A stretch of 5,292 bases of DNA. Source: a bacterium (GTDB lineage Bacteria; Actinomycetota; Acidimicrobiia; Acidimicrobiales; CATQHL01). Made by a program: the position numbers and the translations under genes. Shown here in pieces: positions 1 to 5,292 of the stretch. Under the pieces are notes generated by a model. That model was not told the origin of the DNA and ran no database searches. It saw only the letters and a program-made list of their open reading frames with translations. Each line of letters begins with the position of its first letter. The first letter of the stretch is position 1. The DNA lies in assembly GCA_028819945.1 (NCBI GenBank), contig JAPPKQ010000191.1, forward strand, positions 1-5,292, written 5' to 3'.

Positions 1-4
1 TACA

Positions 5-10
5 TAAGGT
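5..10 (+). promoter_or_regulatory. possible -10 element (TAAGGT) of the aceA promoter
   Basis: TAAGGT fits the loose actinobacterial -10 pattern TANNNT and would start transcription at about position 16-18, leaving a leader of roughly 60 nt before the aceA start. The -35 region would lie outside the window, so it cannot be judged. The pattern is degenerate, and this call rests only on position and the relative AT-richness of the first 14 bases. Confidence 0.25.
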
Positions 11-62
11 TTGCCTCGAAGACCCGTCGGATTCTCGAAGCCGAGATCGCAGAGATCGAAAG

Positions 63-69
63 AGGAGGT
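63..69 (+). promoter_or_regulatory. ribosome binding site of aceA (AGGAGGT)
   Basis: AGGAGGT is a full consensus Shine-Dalgarno sequence. It ends 8 nt before the GTG at 78-80. This fixes GTG as the aceA start, in preference to downstream in-frame ATG codons, and implies efficient translation from a leadered mRNA. That contrasts with the next gene, which has no recognisable Shine-Dalgarno. Confidence 0.85.
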
Positions 70-77
70 GCCGGCCC

Positions 78-2447
78 GTGAGTGTTCTGTCGCCAGAGAT
101 GATCGGCGAGCCCGCCCCGGATGCGGAAATCCCGCAGCAGGTTCCGGGAGTCGCCGCCCCCCAGGACCCCGATGCCGCACGGCAGCGCTTCGACGCCGAG
201 GTGGAGGCCACCCGCCGCTGGATGGCGTCGCCGCGCTTCGCCGGCCTGCGGCGCCTGTACTCGGCGCGCCAGGTGGTCCAGCAGCGGGGGTCGATCAGCC
301 AGGACCACACCGTCGCCCGGGTGACGGCCGAGCGGTTCGGCGCCCTGCTGCGGCGGCTCTTCTCCGAGCGTCGCAGCATCACCACCTTCGGGCCGTACTC
401 GCCGGGGCAGGCCGTCGCCATGAAGCGGGCGGGCATCGAGGGCATCTACCTGGGCGGCTGGGCCACGTCGGCCAAGGGTTCGCTGCACGAGGATCCCGGC
501 CCCGACCTTGCCGGCTACCCGCTCAGCTCGGTGCCCGACGAGGCCGCCGGGATCGTGCGCGCCCTGCTGACCGCCGACCGCAACCAGAGCTTCGCCAGGT
601 CGCGGATGAGCACCCCCGAGCAGGCCGAGACGCCGGAGGTCGACTACGCGCCGTTCATCATCGCCGACGCCGACACCGGCCACGGCGGCGACCCGCACGT
701 GCGGAACCTCATCCGGCGCTTCGTGGAGGTCGGCGTGCCGGGCTACCACATCGAGGACCAGCGCCCGGGCCAGAAGAAGTGCGGCCACCAGGGCGGCAAG
801 GTGCTGGTGGGCTGCGATGAGCAGATCAAGCGCCTCAACGCGGCCCGCTTCCAGCTCGACGTGATGGGCGTGGCGGGCATCATCGTGGCGCGCACCGACG
901 CCGAGGCAGCCACCCTGCTGGACAGCGCCGCCGACGAGCGCGACCAGCCCTTCGTGCTGGGCGTGACCCGGCGCAACCTGCCTCCCTACAAGGCGGCCTA
1001 CCTGGCGGTGCTGCGGCGCCTCACCGAGGCCGGTGTAGAGGGCGCCAACGGTCACCTGCTGTACGCCCTGCCGGAGGCGAAGTACACCCAAGCCGACGCC
1101 TGGCTGGAGGCCAGCGGCGTCGCCGGCGCCATCGACGCGGCGCTGGCGGCCAACCCGGCCGCGCCCGGGCGGGTCGCCGAGGTGGTCACCGACGCCTTCG
1201 TGGAGGCCTGGCAGGCCGCCGCGGGGCTCTGCACCTACGCCGACGCCGTGGCCGAGCACATCGCCTCCCGGTCCACCGAGGGCGTCGACGCGGGCATCGG
1301 CGCCGGCGAGTGGCTGCACTTCGCCCGTAACAGCAGCCTGGAATGCGCCCGGGAGCGGGCCGGCGAAGCGGGCATAGACGTCCACTGGGACGCCGAGGGG
1401 GCCCGCACCCCCGAGGGCTACTACCAGGTGCAGGGCGGCATCCCCTATGCGGTCGCCAAGTCGCTGGCGGTCGCGCCGTTCGCCGACGTGCTGTGGATGG
1501 AGACCAAGACGGCCCACCTCGGCGACGCCCGGGAGTTCGCCGAGGCCATCCACGCCGTCTGGCCCGACAAGATGCTGGCGTACAACCTGTCGCCGTCGTT
1601 CAACTGGGACACCACCGACATGAGCGATGCCGAGATGCGGGAGTTCCCGAGGAAGCTCGGCGAGTTGGGCTACGTGTTCAACTTCATCACCTACGGCGGC
1701 CACCAGATCGACGGCATGGCCGGCGAGGAGTTCGCGGCCTCCCTGAACGAGGAGGGCATGCTGGCGCTCGCCAAGCTGCAGCGCCGCCTGCGCCTGGTGG
1801 ACTCCCCCTACCGCACCCCCCAGACGCTGGTCGGCGGTCCCCGGGCCGACGCCGCGCTGATGGCCTGCTCGGGCCGCACCGCCACCACCCGAGCCATGGG
1901 CAAGGGCTCGACGCAGTTCCAGCACCTGGCGCAGACCGAGGTGCCGACGCGCACACTGGAGGAGTGGCTGGAGCAGTGGGCCGGCCATCACGGGCTGCGG
2001 GTGCGGCCGCGGGTGCGGCTGCGGCCCTGGAAGGCCGGCTCGGAGATCCTGGAGCTGACCGTCGCCGGCGGCGGCGGGCATCCCGGCAACGGCAACGGCG
2101 CGGGCCGACCGCTCGCCAACATCGTCTTCGCGGTGCTGCGCGACCGCCGGGACCGGCCGATCCTGTCGGTGCGCGACCAGAACACGCTGGAGCCGGCGAT
2201 GCGCCGCAAGCGGCTCATGACCCTGGTGCACCTGTTCCTGATGCTGCGCTACGAGGTCACCTCGGTGCACTACCTCACGCCCACCGACGACAATCGCAAC
2301 CAGACGGCCAGCATGCGCCGCCAGGGCCTGTTCGCCTCGGTCGCCGATGAGGTGGGCGAGATCATCGTGGCCGACGTGGACGCCGACGTGGTGGCCACGC
2401 TGACCGCCAAGCCCGAGGCGCTGGAGGAGCTCATCGCCCGCCCCTGA
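78..2447 (+). CDS. aceA: isocitrate lyase, long ICL2 type (AceA)
   Basis: Cytosolic glyoxylate-shunt enzyme that cleaves isocitrate to succinate and glyoxylate; ICL2 enzymes can also cleave 2-methylisocitrate. The 789-residue product is close to Mycobacterium tuberculosis ICL2 (766) and much longer than short ICLs (about 430). Visible catalytic-domain motifs: [12 protein letters not shown] (100-111), GGWATSAKG (126-134), the metal-site segment DADTGHGG (197-204), HIED (224-227), the signature KKCGH (233-237) with catalytic Cys235, and the substrate-binding NLSPSFNW (503-510). The ICL2-specific insert lies between about 275 and 440. Residues about 590-789 form the C-terminal domain, which in mycobacterial ICL2 binds acetyl-CoA or propionyl-CoA and activates the enzyme; segments such as VRDQNT (698-703), TPTDDN (734-739) and VGEIIVA (759-765) match it. 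The N-terminus is about 20 residues longer than in mycobacteria and Pro/Ala-rich. A Gly/Asn-rich stretch at 663-677 replaces a shorter loop. The GTG start is set by the strong RBS at 63-69. All catalytic motifs are present, so it should be active. Family comparison is from memory. Confidence 0.97.
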   Translation: MSVLSPEMIGEPAPDAEIPQQVPGVAAPQDPDAARQRFDAEVEATRRWMASPRFAGLRRLYSARQVVQQRGSISQDHTVARVTAERFGALLRRLFSERRSITTFGPYSPGQAVAMKRAGIEGIYLGGWATSAKGSLHEDPGPDLAGYPLSSVPDEAAGIVRALLTADRNQSFARSRMSTPEQAETPEVDYAPFIIADADTGHGGDPHVRNLIRRFVEVGVPGYHIEDQRPGQKKCGHQGGKVLVGCDEQIKRLNAARFQLDVMGVAGIIVARTDAEAATLLDSAADERDQPFVLGVTRRNLPPYKAAYLAVLRRLTEAGVEGANGHLLYALPEAKYTQADAWLEASGVAGAIDAALAANPAAPGRVAEVVTDAFVEAWQAAAGLCTYADAVAEHIASRSTEGVDAGIGAGEWLHFARNSSLECARERAGEAGIDVHWDAEGARTPEGYYQVQGGIPYAVAKSLAVAPFADVLWMETKTAHLGDAREFAEAIHAVWPDKMLAYNLSPSFNWDTTDMSDAEMREFPRKLGELGYVFNFITYGGHQIDGMAGEEFAASLNEEGMLALAKLQRRLRLVDSPYRTPQTLVGGPRADAALMACSGRTATTRAMGKGSTQFQHLAQTEVPTRTLEEWLEQWAGHHGLRVRPRVRLRPWKAGSEILELTVAGGGGHPGNGNGAGRPLANIVFAVLRDRRDRPILSVRDQNTLEPAMRRKRLMTLVHLFLMLRYEVTSVHYLTPTDDNRNQTASMRRQGLFASVADEVGEIIVADVDADVVATLTAKPEALEELIARP

Positions 2448-2463
2448 TCCCCTCAACCAGTGC

Positions 2464-2518
2464 GGCGGCGGCCGTTAGAGTGCCGCGCATGAACTGCGAC
2501 CACGAGACGGCCGCCGCC
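2464..2518. repeat. 11-bp perfect GC-rich inverted repeat flanking a putative promoter and leader start
   Basis: GGCGGCGGCCG (2464-2474) is the exact reverse complement of CGGCCGCCGCC (2508-2518). The 33 nt between the arms hold the candidate -10 (2476-2481) and the ATG at 2489. In read-through mRNA from aceA the arms could pair as an all-G/C 11-bp stem. An mRNA starting near 2489 would lack the left arm. There is no T-run after the right arm, so a classical intrinsic terminator is not supported. The right arm also encodes three Ala codons of the putative leader ORF, and GCC-rich repeats are common at this GC content, so chance is a real alternative. Confidence 0.5.
2476..2481 (+). promoter_or_regulatory. 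-10 element (TAGAGT) of a putative leaderless promoter
   Basis: TAGAGT fits TANNNT and ends 7 nt before the ATG at 2489. That is the spacing expected when transcription starts at the A of the start codon, giving a leaderless mRNA, an arrangement frequent in Actinobacteria. A weak -35-like hexamer, TCAACC (2453-2458), sits upstream with a 17-nt spacer but matches TTGACA at only three positions. This would give the amidohydrolase gene transcription independent of aceA. The inference is from pattern and spacing only. Confidence 0.55.
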
Positions 2519-2545
2519 CGCCGGCTGCCGGGCGGCGAACGATGA
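2489..2545 (+). CDS. putative 18-codon leaderless leader ORF overlapping the amidohydrolase start
   Basis: ATG at 2489 opens a frame encoding MNCDHETAAARRLPGGER and ends at TGA 2543-2545. This stop overlaps the downstream ATG (2542-2544) as ATGA, the classic arrangement for termination-reinitiation coupling. Fifteen of the 17 sense codons after ATG end in G or C, like the real genes here, though background GC is also high. The ATG lies 7 nt after a TANNNT -10, so the ORF would be translated from a leaderless transcript. The peptide has no hydrophobic segment, no signal peptide and no run of one amino acid that would suggest a classical attenuator. I recognise no homologue. It may serve only to deliver ribosomes to the next gene. 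It could also be a chance ORF, with the true leader simply untranslated. Confidence 0.45.
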   Translation: MNCDHETAAARRLPGGER

Positions 2546-3759
2546 GCGTCGTCGACCTCGATGAGGCACCGAGCCCGATGCTGCTGCCGGACCCGCCGGC
2601 GCAGCGGGTCCGCTACACGCTCATCTCCGTGGACGACCACCTCGTGGAGCCGCCGTGGCTGTTCGAGGGGCGCCTGCCGCGCCGCTACCAGGACCTGGCC
2701 CCGCGGGTCATCGAGCAGGGCGACGGCACGCAGGCCTGGCTCTTCGACGGCGAGGTCTACGAGCAGCTCGGCCTCAACGCGCAGGTGGGGCGGGCAGACC
2801 GCGACGACGTCATCTTCGAGCCGGCCCGGTTCTCCGACATGCGGCGTGGGTCCTGGGACATCCACCAGCGCATCAAGGACATGGACCTGGGCGGCGTCTG
2901 GGCGTCGGTGTGCTTCCCGTCGGTCATCACCGGCTTCTGCGGATCGGTTTACTCGAGTTGCTCCGACCCCGATCTGGGCCTGGCGGTGACCCGGGCCTTC
3001 AACGACTGGGTCCACGAGGAATGGTGGGGCTCCTATCCCGAGCGCATCATCCCCATGGGCATCACCTGGCTGCGCGACCCGCACCTGGCCGCCGCGGAGA
3101 TCCGCCGCAACGCCGAGCGGAGCTTCACGGCGGTCACACTCCCGGAGAATCCGGCGCACATGGGCCTGCCCTCGATCCACGACCGCTGGTGGGATCCGCT
3201 GCTGGCCGCGTGCGAGGAGACCGGGACGGTGATCTGCCTGCACACCGGCTCCTCGGGTCACTGGATGCCTCAGGACGAGGCCGGTCCGCACCTGGCGGTG
3301 CGGGCCACGCTGTTCCAGATGCACGCCTACGTGGCGGCCGCCGAGTGGGTGTGGTCGGGCATCGGGCTGCGCTTCCCGAACATTCGCATCGCCCTGTCAG
3401 AGGGCGGCTGCGGCTGGGTGCCCACCATGTACGACCGGATGCGCCACCAGATCGAGGTCTCCGGTCACGGCCGCCAGGACTGGCCCGAAGGCGCCACCGG
3501 CCCGCACGAGCTACTGCTGCGCAACATCTGGTACTGCACCATCAGCGACCCCTCCAGCATCGACGCGGTCGTGGCCCTCAACCGCAGCCACGTCATGATG
3601 GAGGTGGACTACCCCCACGCCGACAGCACCTGGCCCGGTTGCCAGGACGCCCTGGAGGAGATGATCGGCCACCTGCCCGACGACGTCATCGCCGACATCT
3701 GTCACCGCAACGCCGCAGCCCTGTTCCGCCACCCCCTCCCCGCCGAGACGCTGCCCTAG
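2542..3759 (+). CDS. amidohydrolase-2 family (ACMSD-like) metal-dependent hydrolase or decarboxylase, substrate unknown
   Basis: A 405-residue TIM-barrel protein of the amidohydrolase-2 family (PF04909 type), which includes 2-amino-3-carboxymuconate-6-semialdehyde decarboxylase and related non-oxidative decarboxylases and hydrolases. The N-terminal metal motif reads VDDHLVEPP (30-38), with Asp31, His33 and Glu36 as likely ligands in place of the HxH of classical members. ICLHTGSSG (231-239) supplies the mid-barrel metal His234. SEGGCGWVP (286-294) follows a late barrel strand, and EVDYPHADSTWP (354-365) carries the conserved Asp356 and a histidine. No signal peptide or membrane segment is seen, so it should be cytosolic. 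Length is normal for actinobacterial members. An in-frame TAG at 2476-2478 and the lack of another ATG/GTG/TTG make ATG 2542 the first usual start. No Shine-Dalgarno precedes it, so translation may depend on the overlapping leader ORF. The gene starts 94 nt after aceA. The substrate cannot be inferred, and a link to the glyoxylate shunt is not evident. Confidence 0.9.
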   Translation: MSVVDLDEAPSPMLLPDPPAQRVRYTLISVDDHLVEPPWLFEGRLPRRYQDLAPRVIEQGDGTQAWLFDGEVYEQLGLNAQVGRADRDDVIFEPARFSDMRRGSWDIHQRIKDMDLGGVWASVCFPSVITGFCGSVYSSCSDPDLGLAVTRAFNDWVHEEWWGSYPERIIPMGITWLRDPHLAAAEIRRNAERSFTAVTLPENPAHMGLPSIHDRWWDPLLAACEETGTVICLHTGSSGHWMPQDEAGPHLAVRATLFQMHAYVAAAEWVWSGIGLRFPNIRIALSEGGCGWVPTMYDRMRHQIEVSGHGRQDWPEGATGPHELLLRNIWYCTISDPSSIDAVVALNRSHVMMEVDYPHADSTWPGCQDALEEMIGHLPDDVIADICHRNAAALFRHPLPAETLP

Positions 3760-3784
3760 CGCCGCTGCGCCCGGCCGGGTGGCG
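3760..3784. terminator. possible weak bidirectional terminator between convergent genes
   Basis: The 26-nt gap between the two convergent stop codons (TAG 3757-3759 and the complement of TGA at 3786-3788) contains CGCC (3760-3763) facing GGCG (3781-3784) around a perfect palindrome CCCGGCCGGG (3770-3779). The best single stem is about 5 bp (CGCCC with GGGTG, one G-U pair) around a GGCC loop. No T-run follows on either strand. A termination signal is expected between tail-to-tail genes, and actinobacterial terminators often lack U-tracts, but the structure is short. Confidence 0.3.
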
Positions 3785-3785
3785 T

Positions 3786-5243
3786 TCAGAGCCGTGTGCG
3801 GATCACGTTGAGGGCGCTGAGCTCGCGGAACCAGTCGATCTGGTCGGCCCACATCGTGTGGGTGGTGTCGAACGCATACGTCGAGCCGACCCGGTGCGAC
3901 ACCTCCACCCGCACCGGCTCGCCGGGCGCCAGGTCGGCCAGGCCCCGGATGGCGATGCGGTCGTCCTCGCCGATGCGGTCGTAGTCGGCCGGGTCGGCGA
4001 ACGTGAGAGCCAACACGCCCTGCTTCTTGAGGTTGGTCTCGTGGATGCGGGCGAAGGAGCGCACGATGACGGCCACGCAACCCCGGAAGCGGGGTTCCAT
4101 GGCGGCGTGCTCCCGGGAGGAGCCCTCGCCGTAGTTGGCGTCGCCCACGGCGACCCACGACCAGCCGGCGGCGTGGTAGCGCTCGGCGATCTCGGGGTAG
4201 GGGCGGACCTGTCCGTCGGTCTGGTCCTTGCCCTCGCCGACGGCGCCGCCGAAGGCGTTGACCGCACCGGCGAAGAGGTTGCCGCTGATGTTCTCGAGAT
4301 GCCCGCGGTAGCGCAGCCAGGGACCGGCGGCGGAGATGTGGTCGGTGGTGCACTTGCCGGCCGCCTTCACCAGCACCGGCAGGTTCTCGTAGTCCCGCCC
4401 GTCCCAGGCGGCGAAGGGCTGGAGTTCCTGCAGGCGCCTGCTGGTCGGCGAGATGCGCACCTCGATGGCGGCCCGCTCCGCCTCCGCCGGCGGGGCTGTG
4501 AAACCCGCCTCGCCGGGATCGAAACCGTCGGGCGGCAGCTCGGTGCCGACCGGCTCGAGCAGGCGCACCTCCTCGCCGGCATCGTTGGTGAGGGTGTCGG
4601 TGAGCGGGTCGAAGTCCACCCGGCCGGCCAGCGCCAGGGCCACCACCACCTCCGGCGAGGTGACGAACGCCAGCGTGGAGGCCAGGCCGTCGTTGCGCTT
4701 GGGGAAGTTGCGGTTGTAGCTGTTCACGATCACGTTGACGTCACCCTCGGCCACGTCGCTGCGCGACCACTGGCCGATGCACGGCCCGCAGGCGTTGGCC
4801 AGCACCGTGGCGCCCGCCTCCTCGAAGACGCCCAGCAGGCCGTCGCGGGTGATGGTGGCGCGGATCTGCTCGGAGCCCGGCGTGACCAGCAGCGGCGCCC
4901 GCACCTTCAGCCCTTTCGCCACCGCCCCGGAGACGATGCTGGCCGCCCGGGTGATGTCCTCGTAGGAGGAGTTGGTGCACGATCCCACGAGCGCGGCCGA
5001 GATCTCCATGGGCCAGCCCTCGGCGGCCGCCTCGGCGCCCAGCTCCGACACCGGGCGGGCCCGGTCGGGAGAGTGGGGGCCGTTGATGTGCGGCGCCAAC
5101 CTCGAGAGGTCGATCTCGACGACCGAGTCGTAGCAACCCTCGGGGTCGGCCAGCACGCCGTCGTCGGGCCGCAGGTGCTCGGCGACGGCGTCGGCCGCCG
5201 CGGGCGACATCACGCGCCCCGGGGGCGTGAGGGTGCGGGGCAA
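3786..5243 (-). CDS. acn: aconitate hydratase, mitochondrial-type, C-terminal two thirds (5' part disrupted or cut by the window)
   Basis: Fe-S enzyme that isomerises citrate and isocitrate via cis-aconitate, feeding the TCA cycle and the glyoxylate shunt. The 485 residues match pig mitochondrial aconitase from about mature residue 270 to the C-terminus, recalled from memory. All three 4Fe-4S ligands are present: Cys89 in GSCTNSS and Cys152/Cys155 in ACGPCIGQW (equivalent to Cys358, 421, 424). SYNRNF with Arg178 and Arg183 matches Arg447/452, RGHLENIS with Arg313 matches Arg580, and GEGSSREH (372-379) carries the catalytic serine pair and arginine (Ser642-Arg644). SFARIHETNLKKQG and the C-terminal WFRELSALN are typical of the swivelling domain 4. 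The first ~270 residues are absent, including the other catalytic Asp/His residues. The TTG at 5243 is only the first start-like codon after an in-frame TAG (5247-5249); it has no Shine-Dalgarno and falls inside a conserved region, so it is not a credible native start. As it stands the product should be inactive unless the missing part is supplied. Confidence 0.93.
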   Translation of the reverse strand: MPRTLTPPGRVMSPAAADAVAEHLRPDDGVLADPEGCYDSVVEIDLSRLAPHINGPHSPDRARPVSELGAEAAAEGWPMEISAALVGSCTNSSYEDITRAASIVSGAVAKGLKVRAPLLVTPGSEQIRATITRDGLLGVFEEAGATVLANACGPCIGQWSRSDVAEGDVNVIVNSYNRNFPKRNDGLASTLAFVTSPEVVVALALAGRVDFDPLTDTLTNDAGEEVRLLEPVGTELPPDGFDPGEAGFTAPPAEAERAAIEVRISPTSRRLQELQPFAAWDGRDYENLPVLVKAAGKCTTDHISAAGPWLRYRGHLENISGNLFAGAVNAFGGAVGEGKDQTDGQVRPYPEIAERYHAAGWSWVAVGDANYGEGSSREHAAMEPRFRGCVAVIVRSFARIHETNLKKQGVLALTFADPADYDRIGEDDRIAIRGLADLAPGEPVRVEVSHRVGSTYAFDTTHTMWADQIDWFRELSALNVIRTRL

Positions 5244-5292
5244 AGACTAGTGGTTGGGGCACAGCCCGGTGGTGGGGGCGCTATGTGCGGCC
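5244..5292 (-). pseudogene. in-frame upstream continuation of the aconitase with an amber codon, cut by the window edge
   Basis: Reading the aconitase frame upstream on the minus strand gives AAHSAPTTGLCPNH, then TAG (5249-5247), then SLPRTLTPPGR. Aligned without gaps to the mitochondrial aconitase segment GAEIGATTSVFPYNH (mature residues 260-274) and on to TGR (283-285), it keeps Ala261, Thr266, Thr267, Pro271, Leu280, Gly284 and Arg285. It loses Glu262, Gly264, Ser268 and Phe270, and the TAG sits opposite His274. This suggests the frame once continued into a full gene outside the window. A decayed or nonsense-mutated gene, a low-quality contig end, or a chance resemblance over this short stretch all remain possible. 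Confidence 0.5.

Noticed and set aside
11..820. Long plus-strand ORF overlapping the start of aceA
   Set aside because: Its translation is Arg/Pro/Ala-rich without recognisable motifs, while the overlapping frame from 78 encodes unmistakable ICL2. It is a GC-rich shadow frame.
1343..2350. 335-residue plus-strand ORF inside aceA
   Set aside because: It is a shadow of the aceA frame, Arg/Gly/Pro-rich and with no motif. The aceA frame is conserved through the whole stretch.
2448..2474. Intrinsic terminator directly after aceA
   Set aside because: No compact stem-loop with a T-run is present. The only strong pairing is the inverted repeat with a 33-nt loop, which encloses a likely promoter.
2431..3324. 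297-residue minus-strand ORF antisense to the amidohydrolase
   Set aside because: It is an antisense shadow of a gene with clear family motifs. It shows no recognisable protein features and no credible ribosome binding site.
3511..4353. Minus-strand 280-residue ORF overlapping aconitase and the amidohydrolase 3' end
   Set aside because: It spans two real genes in other frames and is dominated by Arg and His in low-complexity runs, so it is a shadow frame.
5246..5251. ACTAGT (restriction-site-like palindrome) as a sign of a cloning or vector junction
   Set aside because: CTAG is rare in GC-rich genomes, but a single 6-mer is weak evidence and the flanking sequence shows no vector-like features.
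4741..5262. Minus-strand ORF starting upstream of the aconitase ORF, considered as the missing aconitase N-terminus
   Set aside because: Its Arg/Gly-rich translation does not match aconitase in its upstream part, and it overlaps the true frame rather than joining it.

Overview
The window is gene-dense, very GC-rich DNA with strong G/C preference at third codon positions. It looks like a fragment of a high-GC actinobacterial chromosome. Three things point there: an ICL2-type isocitrate lyase of the kind best known from mycobacteria, a TANNNT-type -10 element placed 7 nt before an ATG (the leaderless-transcript arrangement common in Actinobacteria), and an actinobacterial-looking amidohydrolase. 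I cannot fix the lineage; a non-mycobacterial group such as Acidimicrobiia is only a guess.

Layout: 1-77 is the 5' leader of aceA, with a consensus Shine-Dalgarno. 78-2447 (+) is a full-length long-form (ICL2) isocitrate lyase with its C-terminal regulatory domain. 2448-2541 is a short intergenic region that carries a likely leaderless promoter, a possible 18-codon leader ORF and an 11-bp GC-rich inverted repeat. 2542-3759 (+) is an amidohydrolase-2 (ACMSD-like) metal-dependent hydrolase or decarboxylase of unknown substrate. 3760-3785 is the short gap between convergent genes, with weak hairpin potential. 3786-5243 (-) is the C-terminal two thirds of a mitochondrial-type aconitase; its 5' part runs towards the window edge and is interrupted by an in-frame TAG. 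No RNA gene, mobile element, CRISPR array or gene-free stretch over 300 bases was seen.

Functionally, aconitase (citrate to isocitrate) and isocitrate lyase (isocitrate to succinate plus glyoxylate) are consecutive steps of the glyoxylate shunt, used for growth on acetate, fatty acids or other C2-yielding substrates. ICL2 enzymes can also act as methylisocitrate lyases in propionate use, and the mycobacterial one is activated by acetyl-CoA and propionyl-CoA through its C-terminal domain. The amidohydrolase between them seems to have its own promoter and has no evident role in the shunt.

I found no dramatic new system. The two items most worth a second look are the putative leaderless leader ORF whose stop overlaps the amidohydrolase start (ATGA), and the aconitase 5' end, where aconitase-like codons continue in frame through an amber codon to the window edge.
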